This document shows positions 11,191 to 22,236 of a stretch of 64,000 nucleotides of DNA, piece by piece. The notes beneath the pieces are model-generated. The model did not search any database. It was not told the origin of the DNA and worked only from the letters and a program-made list of their open reading frames with translations. Each line of letters starts with the position of its first letter. Position 1 is the stretch's first letter. Origin of the DNA: Punctularia strigosozonata HHB-11173 SS5 (Eukaryota > Basidiomycota > Agaricomycetes > Corticiales > Punctulariaceae); the NCBI RefSeq assembly GCF_000264995.1, contig NW_006767438.1:1413211-1477210 (forward strand), read 5' to 3'. The position numbers and the translations under genes are program-made.

Positions 11191-12423
11191 CAAAGAGGGG
11201 TATGTGGGCGGTCAGTAGTGAGCCGATCAGTCCATGTCCGTTCTATTGACGTCTGCGGTGCGACGTTGTTCGTCTACGTCCAGCGGCGTGCTTCTCATTG
11301 TCGCAATTCTTGTTCGTCGAAGATTCATGTCGCCTATATGTTGCTTAGTCCCGGCTCTGAGGAATGACACGGAGCTGTTCGGGGGCCTCCAGCTGTGGAT
11401 GCCGTAGGAAAATTCTGAGTCTCTAGAGGTTCCGATGGCACTACTATTGAGTCCAGGGAGGATGTGAACTTGGTGAGCTTCGCACAACTCGATCCGCTAT
11501 CAGAAGTCCACGTGGCCTGCGCATGTCTGAGCCGCGCAGGCTGAGGCACCTGTCAGTGTGTCCGTTGGCAGGTTCCTATGATAACCTGCTTGGTTCTTCT
11601 GGGCTCTGGTGCTAGCGATCGTTTCCCATCGACACTGCGGGGTCTCATTCCATCGTTGACTTGCCTCTTCTTAAGAGAACATGAGTGAAGGACCTTCTGT
11701 CGGGTTCTCGTATACTACTGAAACATGATGGGTACTGCAGAACGGCGCGTCCGAGAGGAGGAGCTTCGTGTAGCAAAACTTGCCTTGTTATGGAACGTCC
11801 GTTTTCGTTACCTGGTGCGAGCTCGATGGGTCTTAATATCGGTCTCCGGGTCGGCACTCCACGAGCGGGGTCGGGTTGAATTTGGAGTTACATATCACGG
11901 CAATCAGGCCTCAGGCCTCAGGTCTCGATCGCGAACACAAGAATAGCATCAGGCTTAGCGTCGGAACCGAGCATTCTGCTGACGATGCACGGAAGGTCAC
12001 GCACGCCGGAAGGTGCCGGGCTGTTTTGATCGTGCGCTGCCCGTTTCTGTTTCAGTGGAAGATGTTGTGGGAACAGTACGGGAAACTCAACCACGTCCGG
12101 CCCATGCTCATTGAAGATTCTCGTGTATAGGACCAGCAATCCCTGCCTTGCAACACCGGGCTCATTATTTTCACGTCTCGAGCAAACTGCATACGTCGAG
12201 ATACTACACCCATGTGACGGGCTCGCCGTTAGAACGACGCACTCACGCACCGTGTCTCCCTTGTCCCTGGTACATCTGCCACCTATCAGCTTCCGTGTGA
12301 GTTGGACGCTCCCGAAGAATACGCGTTTGGACCTTAGCGGGAACCCATAAATAACATCGAGCGCATGGATCCTCCTTTGCGCCGACCTCCATCCGCCCCT
12401 GGACCGTCTCCGCTTGCCCAGCG
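11191..12423. other. Intergenic, no supported gene
   Basis: About 1.2 kb between the proline-rich gene and the glycosidase-like gene. A 171-codon minus-strand frame (11918-12433) overlaps the start of the glycosidase gene and matches nothing known. A weak A/T-rich ATAAATAA word at 12348-12355, about 70 bp before the glycosidase ATG, could act as its TATA element. Confidence 0.45.
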
Positions 12424-13806
12424 ATGCAGCCATTGTTCACAGTCGCTGGGATTCTAACCCTTGCCGCTGCAAGCGGCGCGCAGATCCTGACCGGGACGCA
12501 GTTGGGCCAAGTGAAGACGCGACTTGCGCAAGGCGCGACGCATAGGTTGGTCGTGACCCTCTCTGATTCCTTCACTCGGCTCATCTTAGACACGTCTGAC
12601 AGTTGGGAGCTTGGAACGCGTGCTCAAGCGCTCCTTGAGATCGACACGCCGTCCTTCTCGGTCTTTACCTCCACCCTCCCGCCGTCCACATCCGCACCTT
12701 CCTCTCTGGAGAAGGTCTTCTCCATTGCGGACCGCGTTCTCGCAATGCGTACGACTTCGGGCAGCGCGGTCACCTTGGTCACCAGCGACGGCTCAGCCGG
12801 CGACCCAGCCAGCTGCGGTATCGCTGTGCTAATCGCCGGATGGACTGGGCAGACAGGACACGGGTACTCGGGCATCGCGACAAGCGAGAGGAACTTCCTC
12901 ATGGAGGTCGCGCCAAAGACTTCAGATGGTGCGATTTCGCATAGAGTCGCGCAGGTCCAATTGTGGTACGAGCTTCTGGAGTCAGCTTCTCTAACATGCA
13001 TGGCATTGACGACCCCGGTTGTCAGGAGTGATTCCGTGTACATGGTCCCGCCTTTTCTGGCCTATTACGGTGTCCTAACGAACACTCAAGCAAACGTCGA
13101 CGAAGCGTACAATCAGATCAAGCTCTACCGCAGTTACTTGCACGACGCGAGCGCCGGCGGGTTATGGAAGCACATTCTCCTGGGTACCCTTAGTGGGGAG
13201 CCTGGTAACGATGAAGGGCACTGGTCTACAGGTGTGTTCTTCTGCGTACTCCCGGTCTGACGTAGTTGCTGAGCCCCTCCAGGAAATGCATGGGCGGCCG
13301 CGGGCATGCTGCGGGTTCTTGCAACGTACATGCATTCCTCGTGGAACTCAGCCACCTCCGGTCGCCAAGCGGAGCTCATCCAGTGGGTGACTGAGATTCA
13401 TACCGGGATGTACGCTCACCAGGTCGGTTGCATCTCATTGCCCTGGGAATGTTTGGATCACTCACGCGTGCAAATTCCTTAGCATTCGAGCGGTCTGTTC
13501 CACAATTACGCCGACGATACCTCCACCTTCCTTGACGCGGCCTCCGCTACTCTCCTCGCCGCCACGGTTTACCGTCTTGCATCCCTCACCGGCGTTGAGA
13601 CGTTTATTGCCAATGCCGACAAGACGCGCGAAGCTCTCTTTACCCCGAATTCCGACGGATCCTTCACCTATTTCGATTCCAACTTCTGGCTCACGCCAGT
13701 CGTCAATCCCGATAACTACCCGCAAGAGGGCAGCGAGAGCCCGGAGGCCCAAGCATTCGTAGTGGAATTGCAAGCCGCGTACAAAGACTGGGCAGGTCTA
13801 TCATAA
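12424..13806 (+). CDS. Secreted six-hairpin glycosidase-like protein
   Basis: The start opens a signal peptide (MQPLFTVAGILTLAAASGA, likely cleaved near AQILTG). A large first exon leads to EAYNQIKLYRSYLHDASA and GEPGNDEGHWSTG. Removal of two canonical introns (13234-13281 and 13423-13482) joins WSTG to NAWAAAGMLRVLATYMHSS and then YAHQ to HSSGLFHNYADDTSTFLDAA. The C-terminus reads YFDSNFWLTPVVNPDNY and ends AYKDWAGLS. The NDEGHWSTGNAWAAAGMLRV block and the alternating helical pattern mark the (alpha/alpha)6 six-hairpin glycosidase superfamily, seen in many basidiomycete secretomes near GH105/GH88-type enzymes. The substrate is unknown, and which residues are catalytic cannot be settled here. 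Probably acts in the extracellular space or cell wall. Confidence 0.8.
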
Positions 13807-14085
13807 CACCATCACCACTGACATATACCATGTAGCACGCTCCTTTCATTGTATATTTCACAAGATCTGTTCGTCTATTTGTAGCGCTTGTCATGTTCAT
13901 AATAAAGCTATGCCACGGTGCTCAGAGCTTTCAAGACCGCGCAGTGAACACGCAACGATCATAGCTGCAGAGCATGTTGTCCATGGGGCAAAGTCATCCA
14001 GGAAGTGCCCTCGAGTTTTCGATATGTGAGAGCAGCGGCGTGGACTCTCAACGACAAGCCTGCATTATGAAATGGGCGCACGAAA

Positions 14086-16714
14086 TCATGCGTCGCTATC
14101 GCCTTGGTAGAGGCGACGCTGTTTTTGTTCTTCCGCAATACGGGCTTGCACCTTGAGCATCTCCTTCGTCCAGTCGGTCCTACGCACATGGCAGATAAAC
14201 GTGAGGCAACAGTACCCATGCAAACGAGCCTACTTTAACACGATCCAAATCCCTCCCACCGACACGAAGAACAGTGCGATAGACACCCCGGTCCAGAGGC
14301 CATCTAAGCCCATGTGACCACGAAAGGCGAGCCATATCCCGAATGGGATGACTGCATGCCGTGCATGAGTACGTCAAACACAGCAACGAGGTAGTAATCC
14401 TCACATATGCACCGTGCGCTGAAGGAAGATTAGAATTAACCCCATGAGCGTTTTCGTCTCTTTGGTTAGCGTGCTTGTACTCACGTCAGGTTAAGAGTCG
14501 CAGCCGTAATCTGGGAGGAGACCGTGATTGTCAACGACTTTGAGGAAAAGATGTCTTCTGATAACTAACCTGCTTGCCTTGAGAGCGCAGAATGGCTCCG
14601 CAAGCACATCCGATGCCATCGAAAAGCTGAAATACAGCAACAAGGGGAAGTGTATGCACCACCGCGGCGAGGACGTCTGCATGTTGATGATCATGAGGTC
14701 AGATCAAGCGAATGTCTTCATCGTGGTATGTGACGATGGCGCGACTCGCCTTCGTCAGTGCTAAATATGCTCGCCCACTGTCTCGGAAAGATGACGAAGA
14801 TGGCGCTAAGGAGCGTGCATCAGTTAATCTTCGGCACTATTAGAGCTAAGGAGCACTAACCTGGACATCATGCCAAATACGGCTGCAAGTATCAGCGCGG
14901 CTTGCGACGCTGTATGCGCACGCATATGATCTTTCTCTCCCAAGAGATTGCCGATGCTACGGGAGAAACAGTCAGAGTGGGAGATTATATGAAGGCGGCT
15001 TCTGTTACGTACCGCACACAGGCGGCTATGCTAAGCGAGTAGGGTACTTGGAACATTGAAGCGGACGATTGAAGCATTACGTTTTGGCTGGCAAGTAACA
15101 TGGGGCCGAGGCTATGGATGAACATATGAGCATGACTGATCACGCCCCGTCCGAGTCGCATGCAGTGTGGACACTCACAAACTTGCCGAGACTAGAGCAG
15201 CAAGACACCGTCACCATCAGCGGTATCTGGAATACAGACGAGAGACCTACGGCCATTCAGTTCCCAGCTCCACCACTCAGCGCCGACCTGGGCGACACCG
15301 GCAAGTCCCTGCCCCACAAGCATCCCTGCAGTTTACGCTTCGGCAAGAGCAAGAATTGATGATAGTGACAGTGGCCTACCCAAGTTGCTGAAAGCACGCC
15401 GAGACAGAGGATGCCATGCCGTACGTGGCGTGAAGAAGACCCCGTAGAAGATGGAAGCGATTGAGATCAGATTGACGGAGATAGTGGTCGAAATTGGAGC
15501 GCCTGCGCGGCGACATCACTGGGTACCGTCAAGACCTCGCTTCGCCTCGAGACGTACCAACGAAGCCTAAGCGAACGGAGTCAGGTCCCCAAACTATGAA
15601 TCCAGTTTAGTACGCTAAATATTCGGAAGATAGATGGAAGGCTCTGACCTAGTAAATAGGTCAACACAATATTGATTGGCGCAGCGGCTACTACGATGCG
15701 CGTAGGAACAGCGAATAGACCTAGTGAGAGGCATGATCGGATCAGCAACGTTCGGTCGGGAGGATGTAGTGTAAGGTGTACCCTGTGATTGGAAGTAGCG
15801 TCGGGAGATGCTGTTGAAGCCGTACGCAGGCAAGCTTAGGGAAAGCCATCTGAGGTAGATGCCTGCAAGATGGGCGACTTCGGGATCTTGCTTGATAGTG
15901 AGCAGGATGCGCTCCGCGTTGAACCATATGAAGAAAATCGGCTGGTAATTGAACGTTTATATAATCTCTTACGTTGAACAACGAGGAACGCACTATCAAG
16001 GTTGCGGTCATCACAACAGCTATAGCAAGAACGGGTGCGGTCAGCCACGCGATCGATATAAAATTATGCCACTTGCTCATTCTCTGGGTCCATAGTCCGA
16101 CCAGGTCAGGATGCGGGCTGGTCCACGCGCTCGGAAGTACCGTGTCCAGAGCACTAGCCATTCCATGAATGATGGACAGTCCTGTGACCGCTCCCGTCAT
16201 ACTCGCAAGCGAGGCTGCGGCGAGGGACGTCGTGTTCAGATGGCCAAGCGCGATAACGCTTGCCAGGGAGAGGCTGAACTCCAGAAAATGTGTGCTAAGT
16301 GCACAAAAGCGCGTCAGAGAAACAGCTTCGGATCATAGGTCATGCTCGCGTTTACCCAAATACTAAATACATGGGATTCAGAACGACATGCAACAGGACA
16401 AAGAAAGCGGACGAACCTGGTAGCGTGTATCTTAGAAGAATAACCGTCTCCTCCCAGAGTGCATGTAGGATCGATTCCTCGCCACAAGCCTCAGCATCGC
16501 CGCGACGTGCCCACAGCAGAGGGGTCTCTTCGCTGAGCAGCGCTCCTACAGCATCCTCTGACGAGTGGCCGTGGAGGTACTCTTCATGCTCCAACAGCGT
16601 GTCCAGTGGGCCCGTATGCTGAACTTCGATGCCGACGGTATTGTGACGACCATCTGGTGCGGGGTGTCCCTGGAGTGCGGGATTGTCTGAGTTCTGAAGG
16701 GAGTCGCTCATCAT
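14086..16714 (-). CDS. MATE-family multidrug/metabolite antiporter
   Basis: Polytopic membrane antiporter that exports organic compounds using proton or sodium gradients, probably at plasma or vacuolar membrane. The start opens MMSDSLQNSDNPALQGHP; a second ATG follows at once. A roughly 90-residue acidic cytosolic tail precedes the first helix. Recognisable segments include LLEFSLSLASVIALGHLNTT, SMTGAVTGLSIIHGMASALD (the first MATE repeat), LVGLWTQRMSKWHNFISIAW, WLSLSLPAYGFNSISRRYFQ, and in the second half SASMFQVPYSLSIAACVR and IGNLLGEKDHMRAHTASQAA. The last exon ends KVQARIAEEQKQRRLYQGDS plus DA. About ten introns. The order and spacing of motifs match yeast Erc1-type transporters. No neighbouring gene suggests the substrate. 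Confidence 0.85.
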
Positions 16715-18065
16715 GAAGGTCGGTGCAAAGAGGCGGCGAGGTTGGGTGATCGGCTCTGGAAAAGCTTTTCACGATCGTAAGAGGGACTTTCCTAGGCCTC
16801 TGACTCGGCACAGAAGCATCGGTTCTCCGAGGAACATCGTTCTCGATTACGAACGTGGGTACGAGGACGACAAGTTGATGGCTCTACTTAGAGACGCGCA
16901 GGGGACTTGGCAGGGACTGCGGTTCGGTTGGGCGTACGAGTCAGAGTCCCATCTAATCTTATCTGATTGATAATCGCTGCCGTTCTGCAGCTGGCTAGAC
17001 GTACTTAACACATCGTAAGTACCCGCTCGGTGACAGATTAGGGGGGTTCAGAGTTGGCGATTCTGCGCCGATTCTGCCCCAGATTCTGTGTCGATTCTGT
17101 GTCGATTTTGCCGTCGCTACGACGGTCATAATCAGATTCTCCTCACCTTCAACTCTGAACCCCCCGCTTCTACCACTGATTCTGGCCCGATTCTGCGCAC
17201 GACGTAATATCCTGCCGACACTGCGGCATGCCCATCTGAGTTTTAACGACGGGCTCGGCAGATCGGCAGCCCATCCGAGGTGGCGAAAACTCTGGAATTG
17301 AATGCGAAGGTCGAGTTATAACGTGAGTGACAGAGTTTCTTTGTTTTAAGCTCGAGTCCGACAATGTATGTCCGAGGTTTATTTGCAGCCAGAAGAGTGA
17401 AATATTTATTGGCTTAAATAGGCGTCAGGAGTGTTGCTATGCGGAACTACCAAATGCAATCTACTTCTGCCCATAAACTGCTGATACAATGGTATGTCGA
17501 GGGTCCTGGTGACAGCCTCTGCGCGAGTACATATATATACAGGAATAAAACACAGGTTGAGGATTGCCTGAACGAGGGGGGTGGAAGACCCTGGAAAACC
17601 TCGTGACGCATCAGTGGTTTCGGACTCCGAGGCAGCGACGCGATGAAGCTGAATCGGATTCTGGTCGAATCGAGTGAAGCGACTCCAGAGCCGCTTCACC
17701 AATCCACCCAGAATCGACGTCCAGAATCGACTCTTGAATCCGTCCTTGAATCCTTGCCGGAATCCCAACTCTGAGCCCCCCTATTCCGCGATGCTGCCAA
17801 TGATTATTCCATGTTTGTCAACATCAATATAAACATTCAGCCGAACTGAACAGCGTCCAGTGACCAACATCCGGCATCGCGACCTGCTTCATCTCAGGCT
17901 TCCATCATGTCCTCTACCTCAGCGTCCATCGACTTTGCGGCACTAGTAAGCGGAGACTGATGCACATGTCCCTGCACTCGGACATGTGCTCCTGCCAGCC
18001 TCCTCCTCACGAGCCTATCGTGAACACTCGTCAGCTCGGATCATGCCCTCGAACATGCACATTAC
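16715..18065. other. Intergenic region holding a DNA transposon remnant
   Basis: About 1.35 kb between MATE and snurportin genes. The only structure found is the inverted-repeat element at 17041-17781. Flanking sequence (16715-17040 and 17782-18065) shows no supported gene; it should include the MATE promoter on the left and the snurportin 3' region on the right. Confidence 0.6.
17041..17781. mobile_element. Non-autonomous DNA transposon (MITE-like), TA-flanked, nested inverted repeats
   Basis: The left end reads GGGGGGTTCAGAGTTGG (17041-17057). The right end is its inverted copy with one mismatch (17765-17781). The element is bounded on both sides by TA (17039-17040 and 17782-17783), the target duplication expected of Tc1/mariner-type elements. 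A third inverted copy of the end lies inside at 17149-17165, so 17041-17165 alone forms a 125-bp inverted-repeat unit. Sub-terminal regions are packed with GATTCTG-type words on the left and the complementary CAGAATC words on the right, probably transposase-binding repeats. No transposase frame is present; the 120-codon minus-strand frame inside (17406-17768) arises from the repeats. Confidence 0.75.
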
Positions 18066-19920
18066 TCACCTCTCAAACATACTCAATGGCGGCTCCTGGG
18101 TTCGGCTCGAACTTGCGTGTTGCTCAACCCCGGGGTCCGCCCCGGGTGGATGGTGCTCGTCGGCATAGGCATCGATGGGCACCCACGAGCTGAGCGGGCT
18201 CGTCCCAGGTTCGTACGTCGCGCTCGCCACGTATAACAGCATTCCATCTGGACGTATGAGAGCTTGCATAGTATTCATCGCCATCACCGGGTCGTTCCCC
18301 TGCTCGTTGTCCTGCGCCATTTCGACTTCCATATCCCCATGCGGCGCCGAGAAGGAAAAGGAGAACGGGTGCCGGTGTTGCACCGCTGACGTGGAGGGAA
18401 CCTGAACGTTGAGATGGCGGATTGCGCGCGCTCGCGGGATCACGCTCTGCAGAAGATGGGGGAGCGAGGTGTCCGCGTCGTACGGGACGGGGACCAGCGT
18501 GGTAGGGTACGGGAACCTGTACGCCTCGTCGACGTCGCTCCGTATCTCAGGCGTAGAAGAGTGTAAACCGAGAGGCAGCGCGGTATGCTTGGAGACAGGA
18601 GGGAACAGCGAGGGAGGGGTCCGATGTGATGAGTCTGGTTGTGGGAGCGCGGCAGATTGCGCCGAAGGGGTGAAGGGAGATGAGCCGCGCGAGCTGGGCA
18701 TGGAACCAACGCTGATGCTGGGCGACGGCGGGCCTTGGCTCAGCTTGGGTCTCCTCGGAGGAGGCGGCACAGTTGGCGGCAACTCTGCAAGGCGGGTATC
18801 GCGCCACCAGAATCTGTAAACATATAGAATTAACGATCTTCATTCGATGCCGTAAAATGCCACCTGATGTTGCTCACCTGAATCCAACTTCGCAATCGCC
18901 GACATCGCGGCCCATCCACCGAACACAGTCCAAGACGTGCAGAATCCCATTATTCCTCCAGTCATCGTCTGGCCACTATATGAGCGAGATAGCACCGAGG
19001 GGAAAACAGATATCTTACCTAGGATGCAATCGAGGATGGTGTTTGGGGGAAGACTGCTCGGAAACGGGGCCATGAGCGATTTGCCGAGTAGCCGTGAGCG
19101 GAGAGAAGTGTTTGGAACTGCGAGCAAGCAACATTTCAGAGCGAGAGCAGTAAAGTGCTTCGGCCAAGATCGCATACCGGCACCTCCACTGCTTGCTTGA
19201 TAGGTCACCGCCAAGCACCTCTTCCCCTTAGGCACAGGCGCGACGGCGACCCATGCCCCTGGAGTGTCCATGTCATGAGGGAGACCGTCCTCTGAAGCAG
19301 CAGCGTCCAACATATATTCGCCAGTGATCGCGCTCGGGTCGCGCATCTCGAGCAGCTCGGCATACATGCACTTGTCGGCATACTTGCTCGGTTTCTTTGA
19401 CTTCCCTTTGCCCTTTCCCTTCCGTCGCTTCTTCTTAGTTTTGTTTGATCCAGTTCCCAGAGCGGGTTTGACTTCAACCTCATGGGGTATGGCGATGGCA
19501 GGGGATGTTGTGGCGTCCGCGGACGTGCTACTTGGGCCGGGGACGAGCATCGCGGCGAACTGCACAAGACCTTCTCGTGCGATGAGTGGTTCATCACCCT
19601 CGTCCACTTCTTCATCCTCGTCATCGGATGGACCGAGATTCAAACCCGCAAACAGATCGAGGTTGCGCGAGGAGTCGATGCGTTGGGCACGGCGCTGGGA
19701 TGCGCATCAGTATGGCCGCTGGGCGGTTGGCGACTGTGGGAGACAACACAATACGCGTTTCTGTTCCTCAAGTGCCTGTGACGACGGGGGTGAGAAAAGG
19801 TGTTATGCGTTCTGCGAGGGACAAATGGCATGCCTTTGCTCTCCTTGACTCCTGCGATAGGTGTGGGGTTGTCACTGACGATGGCGGGGCCTTATATGCG
19901 CTTTTGCGGCTGGAAGACAT
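18066..19920 (-). CDS. Snurportin-1-like snRNP import adaptor
   Basis: Snurportin-1 binds the trimethylguanosine cap of U snRNAs and importin-beta, carrying snRNPs into the nucleus. The ATG at 19920 opens MSSSRKSAYKAPPSSVTTP. Splicing then gives RRAKALEEQKR and RRAQRIDSSRNLDLFAGLN, an importin-beta-binding-like basic stretch. Then come a Lys-rich linker (NKTKKKRRKGKGKGKSKK) and the cap-binding domain: TPGAWVAVAPVPKGKRCLAV, NTILDCI, and across an intron HVLDCVRWMGRDVGDCEVGF joined to RFWWRDTRLAEL. The C-terminal exon adds a long Pro/Ser-rich extension ending SMFER, larger than in animal snurportins. The first intron appears to start with GC (after AGAGCAAAG), a GC-AG intron. The gene is divergent from SAM50, with 188 bp between starts. 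Confidence 0.85.
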
Positions 19921-20108
19921 CTTATTCCTGCGAGATTGATATCGATTGCAATCTCAACACGAGCAACCGAGGTCTGGATGGAGATGAGCAAGCCTCAAGG
20001 TCAAGCTCCGGGCGCTTGTTCGAACTCGAAGAATATTCGACACAGCCAAACTGCGTCCTCGGAAGGCGCCGCTCGACCATTGCACAGCCACTCATTCCTC
20101 TGTCAGGC

Positions 20109-22022
20109 ATGGACGACGAACCGGTGTCGGCTCCCCCGCTCAGACCGCCGTTACAATCATCCAAGGTCCCTCGGGAAAATGAGCCAGACGAGTACGAGCT
20201 CGTAAGAAAATGGCACGAAGAGCGGCTACAACGTAAGCTACGGGGCGAGTACGAGAGTGCCGTGATGCACCTTGCAGACGTGGTGAGCATCAACGCGGGA
20301 CACAGAGTAACCTATCTGTGCTGAAGGCCTTCATGGACCGCATAGGTGAACAATAGTCTGGAACGGCCCGCGCGAATTGCCTCCGTGCGCGTTGTCGGTG
20401 CGACCAACACTAGGCCGGCGTTTCTATCCTCGCTCGTCGCGCCGTACCTCTCTCCGACCCCGACGTCCCTCCGGTCGGTGCTGGATGCCACCCGCGGGAT
20501 GTCGCACATTCTCACCGAGACTGGCCTCTTTCGTACGCTGGACGCGCGGCTGGAGAAGAGCCGGAGCCCGTTCGCCCGCGACCAGGACGTGGACGTCGTA
20601 ATCGGCGTGCGGGAGCGCGGCCGGTTCTGGGCGAACACCTCGACGGAAGTCGGCAATGGCGAAGGAAGCGCGGTATGTTTTTCTTTTTTTTTTTTGTCAT
20701 TCGTTAACGATGGGCATGATATCGAATGCCTTTTCTCATCCACAGAGTGCGACGGTGCGCATCAACAACGCTTTCGGTGGCGCTGAAGCCGTGCAGGCCT
20801 CATTCGCCACCGGCACCAAAACCAAACGCTCTTTCAACGCCTCTCTTTCTGCTCCCTTGTCGAGCGACCTAAAGACTCGCGGCGAGCTGTCCGCCTTCCT
20901 AAGCGAGCGCGACCACTCGAGCTTCGCGAGCTGCTTCGAGGGGCTGCGGGGTGCGAAGGCGGTCGTCAGGGTAAGCTAGGTTAGCTCGCCCGTTGAGCAA
21001 TTTCCTCTGCGAGTGTGAACCGGTTGGACTGATACGGGTCTGTGGACAGACGACGCGATGGGGTGGGCTACATGAACTCGCCTACGAGGCCGTGCTCAGG
21101 CATATCGGTTCCCTTACCCCAACGGCTTCCATAAGGTCTATCCCACCACGATGCATCGTTTACCACGCTCATGCCGCTTACTCCTTCCAGCAAGCGACAG
21201 TCGGCCGGACACACATTCAAGTCAGCCGTGTCGCATAGCTACACGCTTGACACTCGTGATTCGCCGATACAAGGCACGCGCGGGGCTCTCCTCAAGCTCT
21301 CTCAAGAGCTCGCCGGTGTTGGTGGTGGCGATGCGAGCTTTTATAAGGTGCACGGCGAGGCGTCCGTCACGCGTCCTTTATTCCCTGGGACGGTGAGTTG
21401 ACCTAAATGCCATGTGTTCGGTGAAGATCGGAACTGACACGAAGTGTACGGCAGTGGATATCCCTCGGTGCGCGGTCGGGCGCGATGTGGGCTTTAGGGG
21501 GCCGTCCGACGCTGTTTAGCGACCGATTCCAGCTTGGAGGTCCGACAAGCCTCAGGATGTTCAGGCAGAACTCCATGGGACCCCGGGATGACGGTGAGTG
21601 TCTTTTCGCGCTTCAGCATTCCTGCCAGTGACCAAAGCATGTGGGCGTAGACGACTCGCTGGGAGGCGACATATATTATTCGGCGGGTCTGAGCCTCATA
21701 TCCGACATACCGCGCAAGGCGCATTGGCCAGTGAAAACCCACGTGTTTGTGAACGCCGGGCGATTAGATACCATGTCCCAAGGTGCGTCGTCCCTTTTCA
21801 TCCTTCACCTTCTCTTGTCTGACAGGGAGCGGCACAGAAAAAACGTTTGTAGAAAATGTCACCGACGTGCTGTCGAAGCCGTCTATCTCGGCCGGTGTGG
21901 GGCTCATATACCGGTTCGACCCCATCAGGGTCGAGGTGAATTTTGGCGTGCCGCTCGTTGCGAGCGCGAGCGACGGCGCGAGGAAGGGGGTGCAGGTCGG
22001 AATGGGGATCGAGTTCCTGTAG
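20109..22022 (+). CDS. SAM50: Mitochondrial sorting and assembly machinery subunit SAM50/Tob55
   Basis: Essential BamA/Omp85-family beta-barrel of the mitochondrial outer membrane that inserts other barrels. The start opens MDDEPVSAPPLRPPLQSSKV. The single POTRA-like part includes VNNSLERPARIASVRVVG and GMSHILTETGLFRTLDARLE. Barrel strands follow across at least six short introns, one with a poly-T run at 20683-20695: TVRINNAFGGAEAVQASFAT, TRGALLKLSQELAGVGG, RFQLGGPTSLRMFRQNSMGP (the Omp85 signature near the C-terminus), GGDIYYSAGLSLISDIP. The protein ends GVQVGMGIEFL, which fits the C-terminal beta-signal (polar-x-Gly-x-x-hydrophobic-x-hydrophobic). Length about 480 residues, as usual for the family. 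It shares a short bidirectional promoter with the snurportin gene. Confidence 0.92.
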
Positions 22023-22236
22023 ATGCTTATATTATTACCGTAATAAATCTGTGGTTTACACGCCGTTGCTAATTGGCAGTCCCCGTCGTAGCCTCTGCTG
22101 CAATCTCGACGCAGTTTCGGTCTTCGCTCCCATTGACGATCCACGTGACGTCAAAGCGCGTTCGCGATCGCTTCGCAACTTGGTTTGACTGCGCGACGCT
22201 CGAACTCGGAGGCTTGCTTCCAGCTTTCACAAAGCC

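Noticed and set aside
11918-12433. 171-codon minus-strand frame
   Set aside because: It overlaps the signal peptide of the glycosidase-like gene on the other strand and resembles nothing known.
17406-17768. 120-codon frame inside the transposon
   Set aside because: Much of its N-terminus comes from the GATTC-type repeats read in one frame; no transposase motif such as a DDE triad is seen.
21915-21935. GGTTCGACCCC word resembling a tRNA B-box
   Set aside because: It lies inside the SAM50 coding sequence (IYRFDPIR), with no A-box or cloverleaf around it.
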